The notes under the pieces were generated by a model that made no database searches, was not told where the DNA came from, and saw only the letters and a program-made list of their open reading frames with translations. Shown piece by piece: positions 9,479 to 17,773 of a DNA stretch of 57,265 bases (the stretch's first letter is position 1; every line of letters begins with the position of its first letter). A program made the position numbers and the translations under genes. Source of the stretch: Verrucomicrobiota bacterium (GTDB lineage Bacteria > Verrucomicrobiota > Verrucomicrobiia > JABWAM01); the NCBI GenBank assembly GCA_023269615.1, contig JAHFSY010000029.1:1-57265 (forward strand), written 5' to 3'.

Positions 9479-9504
9479 GAGGCCGGAACCGAAGTTCCGG
9501 CCTC
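9479..9504 (-). terminator. UUCG-capped hairpin between the two tRNA genes
   Basis: On the minus strand an 11-bp perfect stem, GAGGCCGGAAC/GTTCCGGCCTC, is closed by a UUCG tetraloop. The following bases (TCTATTGAG) are only weakly U-rich. It lies directly downstream of tRNA-fMet and upstream of tRNA-Leu. It could terminate the fMet transcript or serve as a processing signal. Confidence 0.5.
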
Positions 9505-9509
9505 GAAAT

Positions 9510-9586
<77 letters not shown>

Positions 9587-9650
9587 GTAACTGAGTTGAC
9601 CAAGGTAAAGCGATTGGAGGGCTGATGCAACAGCGAAGATTGGAAATCGC

Positions 9651-9815
9651 TGATCAGGGTGCGCGACAAAAAGTTGGTTTCCCCGGTCGCCGCTGACAGC
9701 GGCTCCTACAAAAACGCAGAACGGTGTGGAGGAAAAATGTAGGAGCCGCTGTCAGCGGCGACCGGGGTGTGAATTGAAGGGCGACCAACAAATTTGTCGC
9801 GCACCCTGCTGATCA
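9651..9815. repeat. Nested inverted repeat: outer arms around a REP pair
   Basis: The outer left arm, 9651-9680 (TGATCAGGGTGCGCGACA onwards), pairs with the outer right arm, 9781-9815 (TGTCGCGCACCCT onwards). Inside, CCCCGGTCGCCGCTGACAGC at 9681-9700 continues to CTCCTACA at 9710. It is mirrored by TGTAGGAGCCGCTGTCAGCG at 9738-9757 and on to 9767. The inner pair is a REPIN with GTAG ends, and the outer arms are an unrelated palindrome. No gene lies between the tRNA genes and ispH (9587-9851). Confidence 0.8.
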
Positions 9816-9851
9816 TTCATTCGGAAGTCCCGTGACGCAGTGTCCGCGAAA

Positions 9852-11090
9852 TCATGTCGCTTGCTTCAGCAATTGCTCGGGGGAGACGTTGCGGAATTCG
9901 AAGAGGCGGCGAATGGTTTCCTCGATCAGGTTGTTGGGACAGGAGGCGCCGGCGGTGATGCCCACGGTGATCACTCCCTTGGGAAGCCACTCGGTGGTTT
10001 CAATCTCGGTATGTTTCTGCATGCTGAAATGGATGATCTTCTCGGTGGAAACCATCTTGCTCGCATTCTTGATGAAAAAGGTCGGGAGACGGACTTCCCC
10101 CATTTCCGCGAGGTGCGATGTGTTGGATGAGTTGTAACCGCCGATCACGATCAGGATGTCGAGGGGTTCCGCGAGAAGTTTGTCCAGTGCGTCCTGGCGA
10201 TCCTGGGTTGCGCCGCAGATGGTGTCGAAGACGCGGAAGTGCTTTGTGACATTCTCCACGCCATGGCGGTCCACCATGGCCTGGCGCACGCGGCGCTGGA
10301 CCTCCTCGGTTTCGCCGCGCAACATGGTCGTCTGGTTGGCAACGCCGACCGCTCCGAGGTGAAGGTCGGGATCGAAGCCCGGCGAATACGCCCCCTTGAA
10401 TTTCTCGAGAAGCTCCGCCTTGTTGCCGCCCTGGCGGATGTAATTGCAGACGTAATCGGTCTCGGCGAGGGTGAAGACGACGAGGTAATGGCCGTTGCCA
10501 TTGGCCGCCAGCGCGCGCGAACTCGTGGCCTTGGTCTCCTCATGCCATGCCTTGCCGTGAATGATCGAGGTGATGCTTTCCGAGGCGTACTGGCGCACGC
10601 GCTTCCACACGCTCATCACGTCGCCGCACGTCGTGTCCACGAGCTGGCAGCCCTTCTGTTTCAAAAGCTCCATCACGGAAACTTCCGCGCCAAAGGCGGG
10701 GATGATGACAATGTCCTCGCTCGTGAGGTCCTCGATTTTCGCCTCGGGGTTCGGGCCGGTGAGCGTCTTGATCCCCATGGCGCGGATCTGGTCATTGACC
10801 TCGGGGTTGTGAATGATTTCGCCGAGGATGTAGAGCGGGCGGTCCTTGAAAACCCTGCGCGCAGCGTAGGCGAGGTCAATGGCGCGCTCGACGCCGTAAC
10901 AAAATCCGAATTCCTTGGCGAGGCGGATGGTGAGCCCGGCGGCGGAGATCCTTCCCCCCTGCGAGCGGATGCATTCCACGAGCTGGCTGCGATAATGCTC
11001 CTCCACCTGGGCCACCACCGCCTGCAACACCTCGGGCGTGCGCAGGTTGACTTTTTTCTGGACGGGAGGAGGCAAGGTGGCGGTTGTCAT
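9852..11090 (-). CDS. ispH: 4-hydroxy-3-methylbut-2-enyl diphosphate reductase
   Basis: IspH (LytB) catalyses the last step of the MEP isoprenoid pathway, reducing HMBPP to IPP and DMAPP with a [4Fe-4S] cluster. From the ATG at 11090 the protein has 412 residues, about 100 longer than the E. coli enzyme and similar to the long cyanobacterial/plant type. The three cluster cysteines are visible as EFGFCYGVERA (about C64), VDTTCGDV (about C155) and TICGATQDRQ (about C292). Substrate-binding motifs GEIIHNP (H94), WHEET (H183, E184) and GASCPN are present. A TTG start at 11126 is possible but has no better support. The gene diverges from the M42 peptidase. Confidence 0.95.
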   Translation of the reverse strand: MTTATLPPPVQKKVNLRTPEVLQAVVAQVEEHYRSQLVECIRSQGGRISAAGLTIRLAKEFGFCYGVERAIDLAYAARRVFKDRPLYILGEIIHNPEVNDQIRAMGIKTLTGPNPEAKIEDLTSEDIVIIPAFGAEVSVMELLKQKGCQLVDTTCGDVMSVWKRVRQYASESITSIIHGKAWHEETKATSSRALAANGNGHYLVVFTLAETDYVCNYIRQGGNKAELLEKFKGAYSPGFDPDLHLGAVGVANQTTMLRGETEEVQRRVRQAMVDRHGVENVTKHFRVFDTICGATQDRQDALDKLLAEPLDILIVIGGYNSSNTSHLAEMGEVRLPTFFIKNASKMVSTEKIIHFSMQKHTEIETTEWLPKGVITVGITAGASCPNNLIEETIRRLFEFRNVSPEQLLKQAT

Positions 11091-11185
11091 GGGAGGCAGT
11101 CTATCGGGGGAGAGGGGAATAGGCAAGGCTGGGGAATTTCACTTCGTGCTGGAAAATCTTCTCGGCGTGCTTCATTGCAGGATTC

Positions 11186-12253
11186 ATGCAAACACCGAGC
11201 CTTGAGTTTCTGAAAGCGTTGTTGAACTCCGTCAGCGTCACGAGCCAGGAACAACCGGCTCAGAGGGTGTGGCTGGATTATGTGCGTCCGCTGGCTGACC
11301 GCGTGGCGACGGATGCTTATGGAAATGCGTTTGCGTATTTGAACGAAGGCGGGTCGCCGAAGATCATGGTGACGGGGCACTCGGATGAAATCGGGTTCAT
11401 GGTGCAGAACATCACGGACGAGGGGTTCATTTATTTCACGGGCGTGGGCGGGGTGGACCCGGCGTTGGTTCGTGGGCAGCGGATGCGGATCCAGACGCGG
11501 GCCGGCCCGGTGCTGGGCGTGACGGGGTCGCTTGCGCCCCACATGCAGGATCGCGGCAAGGATCCCGAGGCTCCGAAGTTGCATGAATGCTTTCTCGACA
11601 TTGGAGCGAAGGACAAGAAGGAGGCGCAGAAGCTGGTGCGGGTGGGGGACGTGATCACGTATGCCGACGGGTTTGAAATTCTGCGCGGCGACATCGTGAC
11701 GGCTCGCGGGTGTGACAATCGCATTGGAATTTTTGCCGCGGCCGAGGTGCTGCGTCTGCTTCGCAACGAAAAAAAGCTCACGCCGTGCATCGTGGCGGTT
11801 TCGACCGTGCAGGAGGAAATCGGGCTGCATGGCGCGGCGATGACGGGCTACAGCGTTCATCCTGACGTGGCGCTCGTGGCCGATGTGGGGCAGGCGACGG
11901 ATATCCCGATTGTGAACAAGAATCGTTTTGGCGACGTGAAATTGGGGAAGGGTCCGATCATCGGGCGGGGCAGCGCGAATCATCCCGTGGTGGTGGACCG
12001 TCTGGAGACGGTGGCTGCGAAGAAAAAGATTCCGATCCAGTTTTCAACCGATCCCCGGGGCACAGGGACGGACGCAGATGCGATCTTTTTGCAGCGTGGA
12101 GGAATTCCGAGCGTGTCCATTGGTTTACCCAACCGTTACATGCATTCGCCGGTGGAAGTGATCCATCTCGACGACTTGGAGAAGCTGGCGCAGTTGATGG
12201 CAGAGTTTTGCCTGGATGTGAAGCCGGGGGAGAAGTTTGCGGTGAAGGTGTAG
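11186..12253 (+). CDS. M42 family aminopeptidase
   Basis: The 355-residue cytoplasmic dinuclear-metal peptidase belongs to the TET/glutamyl aminopeptidase family, whose members form large hollow dodecamers that trim peptides. Metal ligands and catalytic residues are seen in order: GHSDEIG (H65), ARGCDNRIG (D177), TVQEEIGLHGA (catalytic E210, ligand E211), ADVGQA (D233) and YMHSPVE (H320). The D-x-RGTGTDAD stretch before the last histidine is typical. Length fits the family. Some relatives are annotated as endoglucanases, but the metal motifs favour a peptidase. Confidence 0.9.
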   Translation: MQTPSLEFLKALLNSVSVTSQEQPAQRVWLDYVRPLADRVATDAYGNAFAYLNEGGSPKIMVTGHSDEIGFMVQNITDEGFIYFTGVGGVDPALVRGQRMRIQTRAGPVLGVTGSLAPHMQDRGKDPEAPKLHECFLDIGAKDKKEAQKLVRVGDVITYADGFEILRGDIVTARGCDNRIGIFAAAEVLRLLRNEKKLTPCIVAVSTVQEEIGLHGAAMTGYSVHPDVALVADVGQATDIPIVNKNRFGDVKLGKGPIIGRGSANHPVVVDRLETVAAKKKIPIQFSTDPRGTGTDADAIFLQRGGIPSVSIGLPNRYMHSPVEVIHLDDLEKLAQLMAEFCLDVKPGEKFAVKV

Positions 12254-12257
12254 ATTT

Positions 12258-12507
12258 CGGAGAGCCTCTCGCAACCCGCGCTACGCCGTAGGCTTCGGCG
12301 AGGCGAGAGGCGCAAAGGCGCAAAGTTTTTCGATCTCTGGCGGACCCTGTCACCCGGGTTCTCCGCAGATTAACGCAGACTTACGCAGATTCTGAAAAGG
12401 CCATCAAAGCGCGCCATTCCGATTGAAAGCTATGCTTTCAATCGGAATGGCACGCTTGGGATCATGGGCAAGCTTTGCGTCTTCGCGTCTTTGCGAGAGG
12501 GTCTCCG
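12258..12507. repeat. Composite palindromic element, copy 1 (degenerate)
   Basis: This element fills most of the 311 bp between two genes. The outer ends CGGAGAGCCTCTCGCA and TGCGAGAGGGTCTCCG are near-perfect inverted copies. The left half carries the module AGGCTTCGGCGAGGCGAGA, then GCGCAAAGGCGCAAAG, then CTCCGCAGATTAACGCAGAC. The core is a perfect 18-bp-arm hairpin at 12413-12451 (GCCATTCCGATTGAAAGC, loop TAT, and its complement). The right half has CTTTGCGTCTTCGCGTCTTT. No gene is present. Confidence 0.75.
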
Positions 12508-12564
12508 AGAATCATGATTCTTTGGTTGGACGTTGCCGGTTGGGCTGATTTATCGCAAAATGGA

Positions 12565-13278
12565 ATGATGATTGAAGAACGATATCATGCGATCCAGGAG
12601 CGCATCGCGGCCGCGTGCGCGCGGGCGGGGCGCGATCCTTCCACCGTGACGTTGGTGGCGGTGAGCAAGACCCATCCGCCGGAATCGGTGGATGCGCTGG
12701 CGCGCCTGGGGGTGAGGGATTTTGGCGAGAACAAGGTGCAGGAGGCGAAGGCGAAGATACCGCTTTGCAATGGAAGTTTGCGCTGGCATGGGATCGGACA
12801 TCTCCAGACGAACAAGGCGCGTGACGCGGTGAGGCTTTTTTCCATGTTGCATGCGGTGGATTCGTTGAAGCTGGCGTTGGAAATCGAGAAACAGGCCGAG
12901 GCGCAATCGCGGAAAATGCCCGTATTGTTGGAGGTGAATGTATCCGGAGAGGGGAGCAAGTTTGGTTTCAAGCCAGAGGAAGTGGTGGCGGCGGCGATCG
13001 AGGTGAACCGTCTGAAGCGTGTGGAATTGCGCGGGTTGATGACAATGGCGCCGTACGCGGAAGAGGCGGAGAAGTCGCGTCCATTTTTCCGGCGTCTGGC
13101 GGAGCTGAAGCTGCAGGTGGAGCAGAAGCTGGGCGCGAGGCTTCCCGATTTGTCCATGGGGATGAGCGGGGATTTCGAGGTGGGGATTGAGGAAGGCGCG
13201 ACGCTGGTGCGGATCGGGACGGCACTTTTTGGGGAAAGAAAAACTTCGGCATTCCGTGTCACAGCTGCAGACGATTGA
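12565..13278 (+). CDS. YggS/PROSC family PLP-binding protein
   Basis: YggS proteins bind pyridoxal phosphate and help control PLP and amino acid balance; no enzymatic reaction is established. From the ATG at 12565 (or 12568) the product has 237 residues, the normal family length. PLP lysine lies in LVAVSKTHP (about K35). Family motifs follow: FGENKVQEAKAK, WHGIGHLQTNKA, VNVSGEGSKFGF, RGLMTMAP, LSMGMSGDFEVGIEEGATLV and RIGTALFG. An upstream in-frame ATG at 12475 lies inside the palindromic element and would add 30 non-family residues, so I reject it. Confidence 0.92.
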   Translation: MMIEERYHAIQERIAAACARAGRDPSTVTLVAVSKTHPPESVDALARLGVRDFGENKVQEAKAKIPLCNGSLRWHGIGHLQTNKARDAVRLFSMLHAVDSLKLALEIEKQAEAQSRKMPVLLEVNVSGEGSKFGFKPEEVVAAAIEVNRLKRVELRGLMTMAPYAEEAEKSRPFFRRLAELKLQVEQKLGARLPDLSMGMSGDFEVGIEEGATLVRIGTALFGERKTSAFRVTAADD

Positions 13279-13303
13279 CAGAGAGAATCGGAATTGGGAG
13301 GAA

Positions 13304-13417
13304 CCACCAAGACACCAAGGCTCCAAGCTCCCCTTTGTCCCGAAGAACGATTCACGCCACGCAACGCGTGGCGTGAATGGGGGTTCAGGGCTGCTTTGTG
13401 CCTTGGCGTCTTGGCGG
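13304..13417. repeat. Palindromic element with CCACCAAGACACCAAGG arms
   Basis: The left arm CCACCAAGACACCAAGG (13304-13320) pairs with CCTTGGCGTCTTGGCGG (13401-13417). In the middle is a perfect hairpin at 13350-13378 with 13-bp arms, ATTCACGCCACGC and its complement around AAC. This core is clearly related to the TTTTCACGCCGCGC cores elsewhere in the window, but the outer arms differ. The 298-bp gap to the next gene otherwise holds only a candidate promoter. Confidence 0.72.
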
Positions 13418-13473
13418 TTGATTGCTCCCGGTGCGAGGAAATGCCTGGTGCGGGCATAACGGCATAATACCTC

Positions 13474-13501
13474 TTGAAATCGGCGTCCGTTCGGGTAAAG
13501 T
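13474..13501 (+). promoter_or_regulatory. Candidate promoter of the sugar isomerase cluster
   Basis: TTGAAA at 13474-13479 and TAAAGT at 13496-13501 are 16 bp apart. Transcription would start near 13508, about 70 nt before the ATG at 13577. Match is moderate. Confidence 0.35.
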
Positions 13502-13576
13502 GGTCGTCTTTCTGCATTATTCCACCTTTGGCCGTGTGTGTCGGGGGAGAAGGGTGCAGTTCTTGATTTGGACATC

Positions 13577-14407
13577 ATGCCCGCACCTTTTGAAATTGGA
13601 TTGATGCTTGGGAACGTCGCCCCTTCGCCTGCCGAGAAGTTCGGCCATCTGCGCGAGCTGGGTGTTCGTTGTTGCCATCTCTGGCTTGGCAAGTCGGTGC
13701 TCGGCAACGGCCTGGAGCAGAAGATCGCGGACATCACTCTGCGCGACGGGTATGAGATCACCACGGTGTTTTGCGGGTTCGATGGCGAAAGGTACGATGA
13801 CATTCCCACGGTGAGGTCCACCATCGGACTGGTGCCCGAGGAGCCGCGTGCGGCCCGTGTGGCGGAAATGAAACAGGTGGCTGACGTCGCAAAACGCCTG
13901 GGGGCGCCTGCGATCGCGCTTCACATCGGTTACATCCCGCCCGATCGCAAGTCCGACGCCTACAAGAACGTCGTCAAGGCGGCGCAGGAAGTGGCGGACC
14001 ACGTCGACAAGATTGGATTGAAGCTGACGCTGGAGACGGGGCAGGAGACGGCGGCGCATTTGAAGGATTTCATTGGGGACGTGGGTCGTTCGAACCTCGG
14101 CGTGAATTTCGACCCGGCGAACATGCTGCTTTACGGCAATGACAAGCCGATTGCCGCACTGGAGGTGCTGGCGCCTTATCTTTTCAACGTTCACGCCAAG
14201 GATGGCGACTGGCCGACGGAGCAGGGCAAACTGGGTGCGGAGAGGCCGATCGGAAAGGGACAGGTCAACTTTCCGGAATTCATCCGAAAGCTCAAGAAGG
14301 TGGGATATCGCGGGCCGCTCATCATTGAACGTGAAATTTCCGGAGATCAACAACTTGCCGACATGCGTTCGGCCATCACCTTTCTTAAGAAAGAGATTCA
14401 GTCATGA
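13577..14407 (+). CDS. Sugar phosphate isomerase/epimerase-like TIM barrel protein
   Basis: The 276-residue protein belongs to the xylose-isomerase-like/AP endonuclease 2 barrel family. Characteristic features are the strand ends with acidic metal ligands: LTLETGQET (E in the middle of the barrel), LGVNFDPANMLLYGNDKP (the DPAN motif), FNVHAKDGDW (H and D) and LIIEREISGD near the end. I chose the ATG at 13577; a GTG at 13538 and an ATG at 13604 are alternatives. The stop overlaps the next start by ATGA. Substrate is unknown. Confidence 0.82.
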   Translation: MPAPFEIGLMLGNVAPSPAEKFGHLRELGVRCCHLWLGKSVLGNGLEQKIADITLRDGYEITTVFCGFDGERYDDIPTVRSTIGLVPEEPRAARVAEMKQVADVAKRLGAPAIALHIGYIPPDRKSDAYKNVVKAAQEVADHVDKIGLKLTLETGQETAAHLKDFIGDVGRSNLGVNFDPANMLLYGNDKPIAALEVLAPYLFNVHAKDGDWPTEQGKLGAERPIGKGQVNFPEFIRKLKKVGYRGPLIIEREISGDQQLADMRSAITFLKKEIQS

Positions 14408-15231
14408 TTAAATCCATCAGCATGTGGTCGTTCCCCCCGAACCTGGGCGTGGAGCAATGTTTCAACCTCGCCAAGAAGCTCGGTTACCAGGGCATCGAGA
14501 TGACGTGCGACCTGAAGGGGAGGTTCACGGTGGGCGCCAGCGAGGAGGATTGCGAAAATACGCGGCGTCTCGCCCACAAGACGGGAATCCTGCTGACCTC
14601 GCTTGCCAGCGGCGTGGCGTGGTCGGTCTGCCCGACATCCGACCTGGCTTCCGAGCGCGACAAGTCGGTTGAGCTTTATCGCCGCATGATCCAGATTTCG
14701 CGCTGGCTTGGCGTGGATTCGATTCTTGTGGTGCCGGGCGCGGTTCAGGTTCCGTGGGACAAGAAATTCAAGCCGGTGCGCTACGACACCGCCTATGAGC
14801 GGGCTGCTGATTTCATCGAGAAACTCCTGCCCTTTGCCGAGAAGTACCAGATTCGCATCTGCGTTGAGAACGTCTGGAACCATTTCCTGACGTCGCCCCT
14901 TGAATTGAAGGATTTCGTGGATTCATTCGATCACCCCAGCGTGCGCATCTATTTTGACGTGGGCAACATCCTGCGGTTTGGTTTGCCGCAGCACTGGATT
15001 GAAATCCTCGGGAGCAAGGTGCACCGCGTGCACATCAAGGATTACAAGCTTTCGGGGAACTGGCTCGACGGATTTTGTCCGCTGCTTGAAGGTGATGTAC
15101 CTTTCAAGGAAGTGATGAAAGCCCTGAAAAAGCTGGGTTACGATCGCACCCTGACTGCGGAAGTCATGCCCGCCACCGAGTCCACACTGAAGCACACCTC
15201 AAAGGCGATGGACAAGATTCTAAAGATGTAG
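14404..15231 (+). CDS. Second sugar phosphate isomerase/epimerase-like TIM barrel protein
   Basis: The product has 275 residues and the same fold family as its upstream neighbour, but the two are clearly diverged. It begins KSISMWSFPPNLGVEQCFNL, continues with GYQGIEMTCDL, and carries the metal-site motifs ICVENVWNHFLTSPLELKDF (E in the barrel), VRIYFDVGNILRFG (D), VHRVHIKDYKLS (H and D) and TAEVMP (E). The ATGA overlap with the upstream gene implies translational coupling. Two unlike isomerases in tandem followed by a dehydrogenase suggest consecutive steps in catabolism of a polyol or sugar acid. Confidence 0.85.
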   Translation: MIKSISMWSFPPNLGVEQCFNLAKKLGYQGIEMTCDLKGRFTVGASEEDCENTRRLAHKTGILLTSLASGVAWSVCPTSDLASERDKSVELYRRMIQISRWLGVDSILVVPGAVQVPWDKKFKPVRYDTAYERAADFIEKLLPFAEKYQIRICVENVWNHFLTSPLELKDFVDSFDHPSVRIYFDVGNILRFGLPQHWIEILGSKVHRVHIKDYKLSGNWLDGFCPLLEGDVPFKEVMKALKKLGYDRTLTAEVMPATESTLKHTSKAMDKILKM

Positions 15232-15241
15232 TTCGAGGCTA

Positions 15242-15332
15242 GAGGTAGGGCGCGTTCGCCGAACGCGCCGTTGGTTTCGTGTGGGCCAGACGCTTCATTC
15301 CGGAGGCGCTTTCGGCGAAAGCGCCCTACCTC
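15242..15332. repeat. REPIN-like inverted pair (GGTAGGGCGCG family)
   Basis: The left arm GAGGTAGGGCGCGTTCGCCG and following AACGCGCC pairs with right arm GGCGCTTTCGGCGAAAGCGC followed by CCTACCTC. Each arm is also a hairpin by itself (GCGTTCGCCGAACGC; GCGCTTTCGGCGAAAGCGC). The ends carry GTAG/CTAC. The element lies 10 bp after a stop codon. A related core is found within 23803-23926. Confidence 0.78.
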
Positions 15333-15378
15333 GGAAATCTCTTGAGCCTGGATCAAGGTCACGGCAAGGAATACGTCG

Positions 15379-16380
15379 ATGAGAAAACTACGGGTGGGTC
15401 TTTGCGGTCTGGGGTTCATGGGAGGGGCGCATCTCGCAGCGTATGCGAAGATCCGCGACGTCGAACTGGTGGCTGTATGTCACGCCAGCCCACGGCGTTT
15501 TTCGGGGGCGTCGTCCGGTAATATTTCCGGGTTTGGAGGCGGGCAGGTGATTTTACGCAAGGCGCGTCGTCATGCCGACCTTGGCGCCATGCTTGCCTCG
15601 GAGCGGCTCGACCTCGTGGATATCTGCACGCCGACATTCACGCATGCGGAACTCGCCTGCCGCGCCCTCCGTGCGGGCGTTCATGTCCTTTGCGAAAAAC
15701 CGATGGCACTTTCCGTGGCCGACTGCGACCGGATGATCCGTGCCTCGCGGACGTCGCGCAGGTTCCTGATGGTGGCGCATTGCCTGCGCTGGTGGCCCGA
15801 GTATGTTTACCTGCGCAACCTGGCGCGTTCACAAAAATTCGGCGCCTTGAAATCACTTCATTTGTTCCGGGGCTCGATGCCCACGTCTTGGGCGCCATGG
15901 ATGTGCGACGAGCGGAAGAGCGGCGGGCCGTTGCTCGACCTGCACATACACGACCTTGACCAGGCGCTCTGGATTTGCGGCAGGCCTTCAGCCGTGAGCG
16001 CATCGCTTTCCCGCGATCGCCGTGCGGGCAGCGTGTTGTATCGTTATCCCGATGCCGTGGTGGTCGCCGAATACAACGCCGGGCTTGCGGGCGGATTTCA
16101 GTTCAACATGTCGTATCGCGCCCAGTTCGAGCGGGCGACGCTGGTGTTTGATTTTTCGCAGAAAAAGTCGCTCACGCTTTGGGCTGCGGGAACACCAAGG
16201 CATCCAAAACTTTCCGCGGCGAAGGCGTACGAGGATGAAATCCGTTACATGCTGCATTGCGTGCGACGGGGGAAGGCGCCGAAACATCTGACGGCCGGGG
16301 AAGCCCGCGACAGCGTGGCGCTGGCGCTGCTGGAACGGAAGGCGGGATTGGAAAACCGCTGGGTGCGGGTGAAATTTTGA
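15379..16380 (+). CDS. Gfo/Idh/MocA family oxidoreductase
   Basis: The 333-residue NAD(P)-dependent dehydrogenase has an N-terminal Rossmann fold starting RKLRVGLCGLGFMGGAHLAA (GxGxxG at about 10-15), then DICTPTFTHAE and the family hallmark HVLCEKPMAL (catalytic lysine about K107). The C-terminal domain contains GPLLDLHIHDLDQALWICG, the usual D-x-x-x-H-D-x-D pattern near the active site. Family members oxidise sugars, inositols or related polyols. It follows the two isomerase genes with a REPIN between, so it is likely part of the same pathway but perhaps not the same transcript. A Shine-Dalgarno-like AAGGAA lies about 10 nt before the ATG. Confidence 0.9.
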   Translation: MRKLRVGLCGLGFMGGAHLAAYAKIRDVELVAVCHASPRRFSGASSGNISGFGGGQVILRKARRHADLGAMLASERLDLVDICTPTFTHAELACRALRAGVHVLCEKPMALSVADCDRMIRASRTSRRFLMVAHCLRWWPEYVYLRNLARSQKFGALKSLHLFRGSMPTSWAPWMCDERKSGGPLLDLHIHDLDQALWICGRPSAVSASLSRDRRAGSVLYRYPDAVVVAEYNAGLAGGFQFNMSYRAQFERATLVFDFSQKKSLTLWAAGTPRHPKLSAAKAYEDEIRYMLHCVRRGKAPKHLTAGEARDSVALALLERKAGLENRWVRVKF

Positions 16381-16381
16381 C

Positions 16382-16449
16382 GAAGCCGCGTTTGCAAGAA
16401 TGCGGTTGGGATGGGGCAAAGGAGGCCAAACTCTTGCGAGTTCGGCTAC
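16382..16449. repeat. REP pair overlapping the 3' end of the YqjD-like gene
   Basis: The left part GAAGCCGCGTTTGCAAGAAT followed by GCGG and the right part CCAAACTCTTGCGAGTTCGG followed by CTAC form a degenerate inverted pair. They match 17704-17761. The right end CTAC (GTAG on the minus strand) supplies the TAG stop of the minus-strand gene that ends at 16446. Confidence 0.7.
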
Positions 16450-16790
16450 GAGTCTTCGAGCGATTCTTCCTCGTCAGAGCCGGACGAAATCCTGGCGATG
16501 ACGAAACCGGAGATGAGGCCGATGCCCAGGGCGCTGAGTGTGAAAATCCACGGGTACTCGTGGGCGACCTGGTCGGTCTTGTTCGCGGCGCGGAGAGCCT
16601 TGTCCTTGATGCGCTGTTTCCACTGGCGCACCTTCTGGCGGGCGACGGGCATGCTGGTTTCAAGGCGCTGAATGGTGGCGACGGCGGCCTGGCTCAAGGG
16701 AGTGGAGGTGCTGAGCGAAATGTCGCGCAGGGCCGCAACGCCCTCGTGCAAATCGTCCAGCATTCCATCATCGGGGATGTCTTCGTTCAT
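16446..16790 (-). CDS. ElaB/YqjD/DUF883-like membrane-anchored protein
   Basis: The 114-residue protein from the ATG at 16788-16790 has an acidic N-terminus, a long amphipathic helix (about 35-80, with QKVRQWKQRIKDKALRAANK), one C-terminal membrane helix (about 82-100, PWIFTLSALGIGLISGFVIA), and an acidic tail (SSGSDEEESLEDS). This is the layout of ElaB/YqjD proteins, which anchor to the inner membrane by the C-terminus and bind ribosomes in stationary phase. The in-frame region upstream overlaps the amidohydrolase gene and is not part of this protein. The stop codon lies inside a REP sequence. Confidence 0.72.
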   Translation of the reverse strand: MNEDIPDDGMLDDLHEGVAALRDISLSTSTPLSQAAVATIQRLETSMPVARQKVRQWKQRIKDKALRAANKTDQVAHEYPWIFTLSALGIGLISGFVIARISSGSDEEESLEDS

Positions 16791-16848
16791 GTGGTTCCGG
16801 GCAGCATAACGCGGCGGTTGGAAAATCGCAAGGCCTTGGGAGTGCTTT

Positions 16849-17697
16849 CTAAACGATCCCGAGGATCCTGGTGGTGTCGCGCTGGAACACTTCCTCCATC
16901 CAGTCCGGGTTGAGGCGCGGGAAGTTTGTGCCTTCGCCAAATTTCGTGATGGCGCGGAGGCGTTCGACGGTTTCCATCGGGGTGGTGAACGGATAATCGG
17001 TGCCGAAAAGCAGCTTGCGCGTGACGCCATACTCCTGCATGAGCATGAGGCTGTTGAAGAGCTGCCATGGGCGGTAGAAGAGGGCGGAGAGGTCGGAGTA
17101 GATGTTCGGCTGCTTGCGAATGAGCACGGCAGTCTGGTGCTCCCATGGATGACCCAGATGCGCGGCAATCATTTTCAAATCGGGAAATCGTTCCGCGACC
17201 TCCTCGAGCAGCATCGGTTCGGTGAAACGCAATGGCGCCCAGCGGACGAACGTGGTCCCCATGTGAAACAGAATGGGCAGCCCTTTCTTCTCGCATGCGG
17301 TGTAGAGAGGGTCAAGGCGGCGGTCGCGCGGATCAAAATTTGCGTACATCGGCAGGAGTTTCACGCCACGAAACTTCCAATCGCCCACGCATTGCTCGAA
17401 ATCCTGCATGAAGTTCCGTTCCGTCGGGTCAATGCCGGCGAATGGAATGTATTTCGAAGGATTGCGCTTCACGAAATCGCGGACGAATTCGTTCGGGCAG
17501 TGGACACCCGAATGGATGGCGCGCCCACCAAAGACGACCACCTTGTCCACCGGCTCGAAGATCTCATCCATGCGGTTGATTTCCACGTTGAGGCAACCGG
17601 GGCGTCCGGAGACCTCATTCGCCTGCTTCAGGAAGGCGGGCGAGACATGTTCTGCCGCCGACCAGACATGGACATGAACATCGCAGGCGATTCTCAT
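16849..17697 (-). CDS. Amidohydrolase family protein (amidohydrolase 2 type)
   Basis: The 282-residue TIM barrel hydrolase shows the metal-site motifs in order: CDVHVHVW (the H-x-H at 8 and 10), GVKLLPMYANFDP, PILFHMGTTF (H), MIAAHLGHPWEHQ (H) and KLLFGTDYPFTTP (D). Relatives decarboxylate aromatic acids or hydrolyse lactones and amides, and the real substrate cannot be told. The start ATG AGA ATC GCC TGC at 17697 puts the HxH close to the N-terminus, as is normal. A REP pair separates it from the upstream dehydrogenase gene on the same strand. Confidence 0.85.
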   Translation of the reverse strand: MRIACDVHVHVWSAAEHVSPAFLKQANEVSGRPGCLNVEINRMDEIFEPVDKVVVFGGRAIHSGVHCPNEFVRDFVKRNPSKYIPFAGIDPTERNFMQDFEQCVGDWKFRGVKLLPMYANFDPRDRRLDPLYTACEKKGLPILFHMGTTFVRWAPLRFTEPMLLEEVAERFPDLKMIAAHLGHPWEHQTAVLIRKQPNIYSDLSALFYRPWQLFNSLMLMQEYGVTRKLLFGTDYPFTTPMETVERLRAITKFGEGTNFPRLNPDWMEEVFQRDTTRILGIV

Positions 17698-17703
17698 GAT
17701 GAT

Positions 17704-17761
17704 GCAGCCACGTTCGCAAGAACGCGGCCCGGGATGTCCAAACTCTTGCGAGTTCGGCTAC
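17704..17761. repeat. REP pair (CCAAACTCTTGCGAGTTCGG family)
   Basis: GCAGCCACGTTCGCAAGAAC followed by GCGG, then CCAAACTCTTGCGAGTTCGG followed by CTAC. This is the second copy of the element at 16382-16449, which flanks the same two genes on the other side. The spacer is short (about 10 bp). Confidence 0.72.
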
Positions 17762-17773
17762 AGGAGATGGGCC

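Noticed and set aside
12413..12451. Rho-independent terminator at the perfect hairpin after the M42 gene
   Set aside because: No run of T follows the stem, and the hairpin is the core of a composite element that also occurs between divergent genes.
12475..12564. Earlier ATG for the YggS gene
   Set aside because: It lies inside a composite palindrome and adds 30 residues foreign to the family.
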